DNA of 64,000 nt. Origin: Bacilli bacterium (GTDB taxonomy: Bacteria; Bacillota_I; Bacilli_A; RF39; UBA660). The stretch spans positions 1 through 64,000 of the forward strand of contig CAAGHJ010000016.1 of assembly GCA_900769635.1 (NCBI GenBank). The letters are read 5' to 3'. Of the stretch, positions 19,812 to 27,433 are shown piece by piece (the first letter of the stretch is position 1; each line of letters starts with the position of its first letter). Below the pieces are notes generated by a model, which saw nothing but the letters and a program-made list of their open reading frames with translations, ran no database searches and had not been told where the DNA came from. A program made the position numbers and the translations under genes.

Positions 19812-19900
19812 TAAAACCCTAGTTTCATAAAAAAAAACATCAAAAAAACTTTAAAAAAACCATAAATTGGTATATAATTATATTGAGTAGGTGATGTAAA

Positions 19901-22075
19901 ATGGCAAAGAAAAACTATAACTTAACAATAGATAACCTTTTAGACAAAGTAAAAGAGTATGATGATAATAAAAAACACCTAGATATGATAAGAAAAGCTT
20001 ACGAGTATGCAAACAGTAAACACTTCAATCAAAAAAGAATAACCGGAGATGACTATATCCAACATCCCCTAAATGTTGCCCTTATTTTAACAAATATAAA
20101 TTCCGATTATAAAGCAATATGTGCAGCACTTCTTCACGACACTATCGAAGACTCCGATGGAACTTATGAAGAAATAAGCAAACTATTTGATAAAGAAGTG
20201 GCCAATCTTGTTGAATGCGTAACAAAAATAAATAGAATAAGTTTCACCTCTGAGTCAGAACAAATGGCTGCTAATCAACGAAAAATACTTGTCGGCCTTG
20301 CTGAAGACGTAAGAGTAATTATCATAAAGTTAGCAGATCGCCTTCATAATATGCGTACCCTTTATGTAATGCCCCTCGAAAAACAAAAGAAAAAAGCCAA
20401 GGAAACCCTTGAAATACTAACCCCTGTTGCTCATCGTCTAGGAATATATAAAATAAAAAGTGAACTAGAAGACCTATCTCTAAGATACTCTAAACCCGAA
20501 GCATATTATGATATCGTTGAAAAACTAAACCTAAAGAAAACCGAACGCGATAAAGCCGTAGGAGAAATGCTTAGCGAAGTATCAAAATTACTAGATGAAC
20601 ACAATATTAAGCACGAAATAAAAGGAAGAAGTAAAAGCATTTATAGCATATATACCAAAATGAATAAAGGCAAAAGATTTGATGATATCTATGATATCCT
20701 TGCCCTTCGTATACTAGTAGATACCAAACAAGAATGTTATCTAGCATTAGGTCTCATCCATTCCAAGTATAAACCCGTTCCCAAAAGATTCAAAGACTAT
20801 ATCGCTATGCCAAAAACAAACCTTTATCAAAGTCTCCATACAACAGTCTTTGGTGTGTATGGCCAACTATTCGAAATCCAAATAAGAACTTACGAAATGG
20901 ATCAAATCGCCGAATACGGAATAGCATCCCATTTTGCTTACAAAGAAAATAAAGCCGTAAACACCAAAGATGCAATGGAACAAAAACTTCAAATCTTTCG
21001 TAGTATAATAGAACTAAATGAAGATACCAAAACTCCTGAAGAATTCATAACAAGCATAAAAAAAGATATCCTAACCACAAGTTCTATATACGTATACACC
21101 CCAAAGGGAGATGTCATAGAAATGCCCGAAGGAGCAACACCCGTCGATTTTGCCTATAAAGTTCACAGTGAAGTAGGGGACACAATGACAGGAGCGGTTG
21201 TTAATGATAAAATAGTTCCCCTAAACTACGTTCTCAAAACCGGTGATATAATCAAAATAAATACCAATAAAAATTCCAAGCCAAGCAAAGACTGGTTAAA
21301 CTTTGTAATAACCTCTCAGGCCAAAAACAAAATAAAATCATATTATAGCAAATTAGAAAAAGACGAAAATCTTGCTAAAGGACTCGAAATTCTTGAAAAA
21401 GAGTTCCGGAAGAAAAATATGCCAATTAATGAAACCCTAAATAAAAATCTTCCCGAAATACTAGAAGAACTAAAACTAAAAGACCTAGATGAACTATATA
21501 TAGCCCTCGGAAGTGGTAAAGTAACTATCACCGCCGTTATCAAAATAATCAAAAATAAAGAACCAAAATGGAACATTCCCAAAATATTCAAACTCCAACC
21601 ACCAAGTCCCAAAAAGCAACCCAAAAGCAAGGATGAAAACACCAAAGATGCCATTTTGGTCGAAGGCCTTGATGACATAAAAACCACTATATCCGGTTGT
21701 TGCAAACCCATACCAGGAGACAGCATCATAGGCTACATCACCAAAGGAAGTGGAATAACTATCCATAGAAGTAGTTGCTATAACGTCGTAAACCTCGATG
21801 AAAGACTAATAAACGTCCATTGGAATCCAGAATGCCATAAAAGTTATCCTACGGACATCCTCATTTATACTGAAACCAGAGATAAATTAGTTGACATCAT
21901 TACCAAAGCAAGCAGTAATAATATCACCATAGATAGAATAGAAACCATAAATAAAGGCGAAAATAAAATATATCAAATGACGGTAATAACCCCCAATACC
22001 GAAACCCTAGATAAATTCATAACCGCCCTAAATAATATGAAAAACATAAAAAAAGTCGAAAGAAAGGTAAACTAA
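19901..22075 (+). CDS. rel: Bifunctional (p)ppGpp synthetase/hydrolase Rel
   Basis: 724 residues with the full Rel layout. The HD hydrolase domain carries HDTIEDSDGT and KLADRLHNMRT. The synthetase domain carries FDDIYDILALRI and DYIAMPKTNLYQSLHTTV. Next come a TGS domain (VYTPKGDVIEMPEGATPVDF), a CC/zinc region (GCCKPIPGDSIIGY) and a C-terminal ACT domain. Since the HD motif is intact it should both make and degrade (p)ppGpp during starvation. The ATG follows GTAGGTGATG. dtd overlaps its stop by one base, the order found in Bacillus. Confidence 0.97.
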   Translation: MAKKNYNLTIDNLLDKVKEYDDNKKHLDMIRKAYEYANSKHFNQKRITGDDYIQHPLNVALILTNINSDYKAICAALLHDTIEDSDGTYEEISKLFDKEVANLVECVTKINRISFTSESEQMAANQRKILVGLAEDVRVIIIKLADRLHNMRTLYVMPLEKQKKKAKETLEILTPVAHRLGIYKIKSELEDLSLRYSKPEAYYDIVEKLNLKKTERDKAVGEMLSEVSKLLDEHNIKHEIKGRSKSIYSIYTKMNKGKRFDDIYDILALRILVDTKQECYLALGLIHSKYKPVPKRFKDYIAMPKTNLYQSLHTTVFGVYGQLFEIQIRTYEMDQIAEYGIASHFAYKENKAVNTKDAMEQKLQIFRSIIELNEDTKTPEEFITSIKKDILTTSSIYVYTPKGDVIEMPEGATPVDFAYKVHSEVGDTMTGAVVNDKIVPLNYVLKTGDIIKINTNKNSKPSKDWLNFVITSQAKNKIKSYYSKLEKDENLAKGLEILEKEFRKKNMPINETLNKNLPEILEELKLKDLDELYIALGSGKVTITAVIKIIKNKEPKWNIPKIFKLQPPSPKKQPKSKDENTKDAILVEGLDDIKTTISGCCKPIPGDSIIGYITKGSGITIHRSSCYNVVNLDERLINVHWNPECHKSYPTDILIYTETRDKLVDIITKASSNNITIDRIETINKGENKIYQMTVITPNTETLDKFITALNNMKNIKKVERKVN

Positions 22076-22512
22076 TGAAAGTAGTATTACAAAGATGCAA
22101 AACAGCATCAGTTAAAGTGGACAAAAAAATTGTCGGAAAAATAAACGGGGGCCTACTTATCCTTGTCGCCTTTACAAGTGAAGAAGATATTACCAATATA
22201 CCCTATATGGTAGACAAAATAGTAAATCTAAGAATATTCGATGATGAAAACGGTGTTATGAATAAGAGCCTATTAGATATCAAAGGTGAAATACTATCCG
22301 TAAGTCAGTTTACACTATACGCAGATACAAAAAAAGGCCGTCGTCCCAGTTATATAGATGCCCTTGCCGGAGATAAAGCCATTAAACTCTATGAAAAGTT
22401 CAATAAAGAATTTACCAAGTACAACATAGAGCCTCAAACCGGTATCTTTGGAGCAGATATGGAAGTATCCCTCATAAACGACGGCCCCGTAACCATAATA
22501 ATAGAAAAATAA
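22075..22512 (+). CDS. dtd: D-aminoacyl-tRNA deacylase
   Basis: 145 residues, the standard DTD length. The conserved SQFTLYADTKKGRRPSY and the C-terminal GPVTIIIE strands are present. It frees tRNAs mischarged with D-amino acids or glycine. The start ATG shares its A with the rel stop TAA, so translation is coupled to rel. Confidence 0.96.
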   Translation: MKVVLQRCKTASVKVDKKIVGKINGGLLILVAFTSEEDITNIPYMVDKIVNLRIFDDENGVMNKSLLDIKGEILSVSQFTLYADTKKGRRPSYIDALAGDKAIKLYEKFNKEFTKYNIEPQTGIFGADMEVSLINDGPVTIIIEK

Positions 22513-22522
22513 GGAGGAGAAA

Positions 22523-23608
22523 ATGAAAAAAGACAAAATAGATTACAAATTAGTAAACATAACCCTAATCCTCTTAATAGTATTACTAATATACCTAATA
22601 AGAGGTGTTTGGCTTGGAGCTCTAAAAACAGTAGGAAGCATAATATTTCCTTTCTTACTAGCCTTTGCCCTAGCTTATGTATTATACCCAATGGTAAAAA
22701 AACTACAAGAGGCCGGAAGTCCTAAGTGGCTTGCCATTCTAACCGTATCCCTAATAACCTTTGGAATAATACTAATAGTACTCATATTAGCTGTACCAAT
22801 GCTATATGAACAAACCCTACTATTTATAAGCAATATATCCGTATTCGTATCCGATATATCAAGCAAATACGAATTAAACCTAAAAGTATTACAAACCTCC
22901 CTTTCTCAAATATCAAGTGATATGATGGAAAGCGTAGGAAAGTACTTATCAAGTGGAGCCATAAACCTAGTAAATACCGGTGTAAGCGTTGTAGCTAACG
23001 CCATTGTAGTTATAGCTGCCAGCCTATACATAGTAGTAGATATGGAGAAAATAAGAAAATTCCTCAAAGAAAACCTAACGGGAAAAAGAAAGAAAGCCTA
23101 TAACTATCTAAAAAGACTAGATGTAGAAATCTCAAATTACATAAGAGGAATGGGTATGAACATTATCGTTCAAGGCCTCGAATACACCTTTGCCTTCTTT
23201 ATAATCGGCCACCCCAACTTCCTAGTACTAGGCCTATTATCCGGAGTATTTACAATAATACCAATCTTTGGAGGACTAATCGTAAGCATACTAGCCCTTC
23301 TAATATCATCCGTTATAAGCACTAAACTATTTATACTAACAGCCGTAATACTAGTAGTATGTCCACAAATAGATAGCTATGTAATAGGACCAAAAATATA
23401 TGGAAAATCCAACCAATTACATCCATTAATAATAATATTCGCTGTCTTTGCCGGAGGAATAATAGGAGGATTCTGGGGTATAGTTGTGTCAATCCCAGTT
23501 GCCATTATCCTAATAACAACCCTAAAGTTCTTTGAAGATGATATAAATGGCAAAATAACCAAAATCAAAGGAAAGGATAAAGTAAATGAAAAAGAAAATA
23601 CTATTTAG
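22523..23608 (+). CDS. AI-2E/PerM-family transporter
   Basis: 361 residues with about eight membrane helices and the family's conserved core (GLLSGVFTIIPIFGGLIVSI; PQIDSYVIGPKIYGKSNQLHP; GGIIGGFWGIVVSIPVAIIL). Members export or exchange small solutes; Bacillus YtvI is one example. The actual substrate cannot be read. SD AAGGAGGAG is strong. The end overlaps the next ORF by 23 nt. The operon rel-dtd-permease-beta-repeat protein is tight. Confidence 0.88.
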   Translation: MKKDKIDYKLVNITLILLIVLLIYLIRGVWLGALKTVGSIIFPFLLAFALAYVLYPMVKKLQEAGSPKWLAILTVSLITFGIILIVLILAVPMLYEQTLLFISNISVFVSDISSKYELNLKVLQTSLSQISSDMMESVGKYLSSGAINLVNTGVSVVANAIVVIAASLYIVVDMEKIRKFLKENLTGKRKKAYNYLKRLDVEISNYIRGMGMNIIVQGLEYTFAFFIIGHPNFLVLGLLSGVFTIIPIFGGLIVSILALLISSVISTKLFILTAVILVVCPQIDSYVIGPKIYGKSNQLHPLIIIFAVFAGGIIGGFWGIVVSIPVAIILITTLKFFEDDINGKITKIKGKDKVNEKENTI

Positions 23609-24680
23609 TATCTTACTTGCCTTATCAGCCCTAAACATCATATACGCTGATGAGAATGAAAAAAACAATTTAACAGTTAACACCAATACAGACTATGAAG
23701 AAAAATTTAACTCTGAAAGTGATGACAATGTCACTTTTGACAAAAAAATCTTAGGTTCAAACATTATCTTTGGTGATAAAGTTGAAGCATCAGGAGAAGT
23801 AAAAGGCATAAATCTTATCTTCGGAAATAATGTCATATCCAAAAACAACAATGACTACGGTTTTGTCTTTGGTAACAACGTAACCATAAGTGGAAATACC
23901 AATAATGATGGAGCCATTTTCGGAAACAATGTTACCATAGACGATACCACTACTATCGGAAGAGACGTGGCCATTTTCGCTAATACCTTAACAATATCTG
24001 GTCATTTCGGAAGAAACATAGAAGTATACGCATCAAATGTAAATATCAAAGGAGCCACTATTTCCGGAAATATAACTATTCATTCTGATACAATAACCAT
24101 AGATGACAAAACAACCATAAAAGGAACCCTTAAATATCCAAGCAACATAGCCGAAAACAACCTTACTATAGAAAAAGGCAGCCAAATATCAAATACCAAA
24201 ACCTACGAAGTAGAAGAGAAGGAAGAATCAACATCGACTATAATATGGGAAAAATTAACTAGCTTAATAGGCCTACTAATCGTATTTTCTGCCCTATATT
24301 TATTAGTACCAAACCTATATAAACAAAATATAGATCTCCTCAAAAGCTTTGGCTACGGAGTAATAACCCTTCTTCTCGTACCAATTGCCATATTACTACT
24401 CTTAATAAGTATATTTGGCCTATCCCTAGGACTATTATTACTGGCCCTATATATACTAATAATATGCACTTCAACCATTTTGGTAGGTCCGCTTCTCGGT
24501 GAAATGATATATAACAAAATACAAAAAAATAACCAAAATAAATACTTAGTAGGATTGCTTGGAATAACTATATTATATATATTAAAGCAAATACCAATAT
24601 TAGGCGGAGTAGTAACATTCATAACCATATCCATAGCCTTTGGATTAATACTATCCCTTCTAAAAAGAAACAAAAAATAG
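23586..24680 (+). CDS. Secreted beta-repeat (bactofilin-like) protein with C-terminal membrane helices
   Basis: 364 residues. A signal peptide (about 1-21, ending IYADE) leads to a region rich in short beta repeats such as IIFGDKVEAS, LIFGNNV, FVFGNNVTISG and AIFGNNVTIDD. These look like a parallel beta-helix similar to polymer-forming bactofilin domains. Four membrane helices follow from about 220 to 355. The beta-helix should be outside the membrane. Function unknown; an envelope-scaffold role is a guess. It overlaps the preceding permease gene by 23 nt, so translation may be coupled. Confidence 0.75.
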   Translation: MKKKILFSILLALSALNIIYADENEKNNLTVNTNTDYEEKFNSESDDNVTFDKKILGSNIIFGDKVEASGEVKGINLIFGNNVISKNNNDYGFVFGNNVTISGNTNNDGAIFGNNVTIDDTTTIGRDVAIFANTLTISGHFGRNIEVYASNVNIKGATISGNITIHSDTITIDDKTTIKGTLKYPSNIAENNLTIEKGSQISNTKTYEVEEKEESTSTIIWEKLTSLIGLLIVFSALYLLVPNLYKQNIDLLKSFGYGVITLLLVPIAILLLLISIFGLSLGLLLLALYILIICTSTILVGPLLGEMIYNKIQKNNQNKYLVGLLGITILYILKQIPILGGVVTFITISIAFGLILSLLKRNKK

Positions 24681-24704
24681 ATAGAGAAAACTATCTGTTT
24701 TTTC
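24678..24704 (+). terminator. Intrinsic terminator of the rel operon
   Basis: AGATAG (24679-24684) pairs with CTATCT (24691-24696), then GTTTTTTC. Confidence 0.75.
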
Positions 24705-24753
24705 ATTAGTATAAAAAATCAAAAAACAAACCATAATAAAAATGGTGATAAAA

Positions 24754-25224
24754 ATGAAATACCTAAAATACACATTAATAATTATACCCATAATATCCCT
24801 AACAGCCTGTCATTTAGCCAATACACCTACCAGTATTGTTGAAGACTATTTAACAAAGTATCAAAAACTAGACAAAGACGTTGAAAAAGAAATAAACGAC
24901 GTAGTAGAAAACTCTACTGTAGATGATAGCGAAAAAGAACGCTATAAAAAAATAATAAAAAAAGGTTATCAAAATCTCACATATAAAATCAAAGACGAAA
25001 AAATCGATGGCAATCTTGCTACCGTCGAAGTACAAATCGAAGTATTAGACTATAAAAAAATAGTAAATAACTCAGACATAACCACTAGAATAGACGACCT
25101 CGAAAAAGCAAGCGAAACCATAAACTATACCATAAACTTTGAATTATCCAAAGACGATAGCGGTAACTGGATTCTAAATCCCCCATCTAGTAGTGACATC
25201 AAAAAAATTCAAGGAATGTATTAA
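24754..25224 (+). CDS. Small lipoprotein, unknown function
   Basis: 156 residues. The lipoprotein signal ends ISLTAC (Cys about 19), followed by a helical, charged domain and a C-terminal beta-rich part ending WILNPPSSSDIKKIQG. The overall shape resembles DUF4878-type lipoproteins (helix then NTF2-like sheet), but the match is weak. The ATG at 24754 was chosen because GGTGAT precedes it; the ATG at 24742 lies ahead of that SD. Likely anchored on the outer face of the membrane. Confidence 0.75.
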   Translation: MKYLKYTLIIIPIISLTACHLANTPTSIVEDYLTKYQKLDKDVEKEINDVVENSTVDDSEKERYKKIIKKGYQNLTYKIKDEKIDGNLATVEVQIEVLDYKKIVNNSDITTRIDDLEKASETINYTINFELSKDDSGNWILNPPSSSDIKKIQGMY

Positions 25225-25225
25225 A

Positions 25226-25260
25226 AAAGTACGTAAGAACAAACTTACGTACTTTAATAA
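25226..25260 (+). terminator. Intrinsic terminator after the lipoprotein gene
   Basis: A 12-bp stem, AAAGTACGTAAG (25226-25237) with CTTACGTACTTT (25244-25255). The tail is short in T, so strength is moderate. Confidence 0.65.
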
Positions 25261-25267
25261 TCAATAA

Positions 25268-25344
25268 TGGCGTCCCCGATAGGATTCGAACCTATGACCG
25301 CACGCTTAGAAGGCGTGTGCTCTATCCAGCTGAGCTACGAGGAC
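25268..25344 (-). tRNA. tRNA-Arg (anticodon TCT)
   Basis: Minus-strand cloverleaf. The acceptor GTCCTCG pairs with CGGGGAC, the D-arm is GCTC/GAGC, the anticodon arm CACGC-CTTCTAA-GCGTG gives anticodon TCT, and the T-arm loop is TTCGAAT. CCA is encoded. It reads AGA, a common Arg codon here. Confidence 0.95.
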
Positions 25345-25370
25345 AGGTGTAACAATCAATTACATTGTAA

Positions 25371-25399
25371 ATTATACACCTTTTTTACCAATTAATCAA
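25371..25399 (-). promoter_or_regulatory. Sigma-A promoter of tRNA-Arg
   Basis: Minus strand TTGATT (25394-25399), 17-nt spacer, TATAAT (25371-25376). The -35 overlaps the gerM stop codon, so the tRNA is uncoupled from the sporulation genes upstream. Confidence 0.75.
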
Positions 25400-26348
25400 G
25401 CATTTTTAACGAAATTGTTGAAATTTTTTCATTATTTGCCGTAAAAGTAACCTCTTTTACATCAAAATTATCCTCTAAGGACAAGCAAATAGTATAAATA
25501 ACCTCTTCTAAAATATTATTTTTTCCAATATCATCCAAAATCATATCATTAAAATTAAGAGAAATACTATCATTATCCAGTTTATAATCCAAAAGTTCTA
25601 CATCAGAATTCAAAAAACTCATCAAATTACTCTCATAAGTAAAAGAAGTAGCCAAAGAATTAATAATAAGTTTAATCTTATCTGACCCCACATTATTAAC
25701 ATACTTCGTAACCGGCACATAATAATAATCACTATTCTTACTAACATAATACACCGTATAAGAAATAACATCCTTAGGACTAGTCAAAGCATATACCTTA
25801 TTAATACCAATCGATTTATCCAAAACAACATCCAAAGCCTTATCCATTTTTGGAAGCTTATTCAAAGCCTCTCCCTCAACAAGAATCCTAACATTATCAA
25901 TACCATCCAAAGAAGTAAGCGTGTAAACAATTGCCTCAATCATCTTCTCCTCATATTTCGGATTAACATCCAATAAATCCCTCGAAAAATCAATCGTAAG
26001 CGTTCCCTCTACAAGTTCCACTGCTAAAATACTAACTGCTGGAGGAATAATACTCCTAAAACCACTAGGAATAATATCACTTTTCTTCCCGCCAATAATA
26101 AGCCCCTCTGTAAGTTCTCTTGCCTTATCCCTAACATCACAGTTACAAGTAGCAATACTAGTTCGTGCTACATAATCATTTTTATCAAGAAGATAAATAG
26201 TCTCTTTAGTATTATTTTGTACATAAGTAACATTCTTTTCCTTAAACTTAAACTCCTCCCCATTAGACGGAATCAAATAAATAAGAAGAAGTATACACAA
26301 AGCCGTTGACGCAACCATAATCTTTTTCAATGACATTCTCAATAGCAC
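25392..26348 (-). CDS. gerM: GerM-type protein with two GerMN domains
   Basis: 318 residues: an N-terminal membrane helix (about 10-27), then two GerMN domains. The first contains GGKKSDIIPSGFRSIIPPAV and LTIDFSRDLLD, the second LIINSLATSF and ISLNFNDMIL. In Bacillus GerM is a mother-cell protein made under sigma-E and needed for cortex formation and germination. A sigma-E-like promoter lies upstream. The start is uncertain: GTG at 26348 has SD GGGTGA at good distance; the ATG at 26336 has almost none. It is in a cluster with gerE and spoIIIAH. Confidence 0.85.
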   Translation of the reverse strand: MLLRMSLKKIMVASTALCILLLIYLIPSNGEEFKFKEKNVTYVQNNTKETIYLLDKNDYVARTSIATCNCDVRDKARELTEGLIIGGKKSDIIPSGFRSIIPPAVSILAVELVEGTLTIDFSRDLLDVNPKYEEKMIEAIVYTLTSLDGIDNVRILVEGEALNKLPKMDKALDVVLDKSIGINKVYALTSPKDVISYTVYYVSKNSDYYYVPVTKYVNNVGSDKIKLIINSLATSFTYESNLMSFLNSDVELLDYKLDNDSISLNFNDMILDDIGKNNILEEVIYTICLSLEDNFDVKEVTFTANNEKISTISLKMLD

Positions 26349-26364
26349 TATAATCACCCATTAG

Positions 26365-26392
26365 ATTATATGCCCACATAGCCCAAAAATGC
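26365..26392 (-). promoter_or_regulatory. Sigma-E-like promoter upstream of gerM
   Basis: Minus strand GCATTTT (26386-26392), 13-nt spacer, CATATAAT (26365-26372). This is close to the sigma-E pattern (GMATATT, about 14 nt, CATACAAT) with one mismatch in each box. Confidence 0.5.
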
Positions 26393-26404
26393 AAAAAGAA
26401 AAAG

Positions 26405-26611
26405 CTATAAAGCAATTTCCTTTAATCTAATCAGTTCTACAACAGCTTGTGCTCTTCCCTTAACCGCTAACTTCTGCATCGCATTAGATATATGATTTCT
26501 AACCGTCTTCTCACTAATATCAAGAATATCAGCAATATCCCTAGTCGATTTATTCATAATTAGCAAATTAAAAACTTCTTTTTCTCTTTTCGTTAATATA
26601 CTCTTATTCAT
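26405..26611 (-). CDS. gerE: Spore-coat transcription regulator GerE
   Basis: 68 residues, a stand-alone LuxR-type helix-turn-helix. It is strikingly like Bacillus GerE: LTKREKEVFNLLI, then DISEKTVRNHISNAMQKL and VKGRAQAVVELIRL. GerE acts late in the mother cell, together with sigma-K, on coat genes. SD GGAAGTGAGG precedes the ATG. The promoter upstream fits sigma-K, the sigma factor that drives gerE in Bacillus. Confidence 0.93.
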   Translation of the reverse strand: MNKSILTKREKEVFNLLIMNKSTRDIADILDISEKTVRNHISNAMQKLAVKGRAQAVVELIRLKEIAL

Positions 26612-26651
26612 AAATACCTCACTTCCCTATAGGGTGGTCTATGTTTCATAA

Positions 26652-26678
26652 TATACTATGCATTATTCCCATATAAGT
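26652..26678 (-). promoter_or_regulatory. Sigma-K-like promoter of gerE
   Basis: Minus strand AC (26677-26678), 16-nt spacer, CATAGTATA (26652-26660). This fits the sigma-K pattern AC, 16-17 nt, CATAnnnTA exactly. Confidence 0.6.
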
Positions 26679-26693
26679 GAGGACATTTACCCA

Positions 26694-27185
26694 TTAATTC
26701 TGAAATTGCACTGAAATATACATCTTAGAATCAAACAACTCCTGAATTAATCTCATAACTTCATTAGCAAGTGAGGCCGAATGCTCCTTAGAACCAACTA
26801 CAACCCTAATCTGATCCCCATCAACCTTAACAAAAGTATCAAGCTTAAGCTCTGTCTTTAACTTTTCTTCAATCATCTCTTCCTTAGCCTGTTTACCATT
26901 AACCCTTTTAAGTTCTTCAAAGGCCGTATTCTTTTCCTCTACCGTTGCCTTAGCATTCGATAATGTCTCTTTAAGTTTATTAACCTCTTCCTCTCCCGAA
27001 CTCTCGTCTTCAAGTCTAAGGGCTGATATCAAATCCACTTCATTAGTTTCTACTTTGGCTGTTTTTTCTGTACTCTTATCATTTTCCGTACTAAGAAGTT
27101 CACTAGGCATAGTAATGTAATAAATACTAAGAATTAACACTAAACTAAATAATGTCAGAAACCACAAATTGTTCTTATTAATCAT
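26694..27185 (-). CDS. spoIIIAH: Stage III sporulation protein AH-like protein
   Basis: 163 residues. An N-terminal membrane helix (NLWFLTLFSLVLILSIYYIT, 6-25) is typical of SpoIIIAH. A charged coiled-coil linker (about 55-105) and a C-terminal ring-building-motif-like domain (VKVDGDQIRVVVGSKEHSAS; ANEVMRLIQE) follow. SpoIIIAH in the mother cell meets SpoIIQ from the forespore to form the feeding-tube channel. It is shorter than the Bacillus protein (about 218) because the linker is short. The usual neighbours spoIIIAA-AG are absent. SD GAGGGA. Confidence 0.85.
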   Translation of the reverse strand: MINKNNLWFLTLFSLVLILSIYYITMPSELLSTENDKSTEKTAKVETNEVDLISALRLEDESSGEEEVNKLKETLSNAKATVEEKNTAFEELKRVNGKQAKEEMIEEKLKTELKLDTFVKVDGDQIRVVVGSKEHSASLANEVMRLIQELFDSKMYISVQFQN

Positions 27186-27293
27186 ATATTCCCTCTTTTC
27201 TATTAAAGTATATTATATATAGAAAAAAATATTACCATCAAATATCCATTGTCAGTTTTTTCAAGTATAAAACAAAAATTGCCCTAAACCCAT

Positions 27294-27320
27294 TGCAATA
27301 ATCAAAAAAAGTGCTATAAT
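27294..27320 (+). promoter_or_regulatory. Extended -10 promoter of tRNA-Gln/gltX
   Basis: TTGCAA (27294-27299), 15-nt spacer, extended TGC-TATAAT (27315-27320). Predicted start is about 6 nt before the tRNA. Confidence 0.65.
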
Positions 27321-27332
27321 TATAAATGTGAT

Positions 27333-27406
27333 TGCCATATAGCCAAGCGGTAAGGCAGTGGACTCTGACTCCACGATCGCTAGTTCGAATCTAGCTATGG
27401 CAACCA
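27333..27406 (+). tRNA. tRNA-Gln (anticodon CTG)
   Basis: The acceptor TGCCATA pairs with TATGGCA, the D-arm is GCC...GGC, the anticodon arm GTGGA-CTCTGAC-TCCAC gives CTG, the T-arm is GCTAG/CTAGC, and CCA is encoded. It reads CAG. The T-run just after it could terminate some transcripts before gltX. Confidence 0.93.
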
Positions 27407-27433
27407 TATTTTTTTTAAATTAAGGTGATAAAT

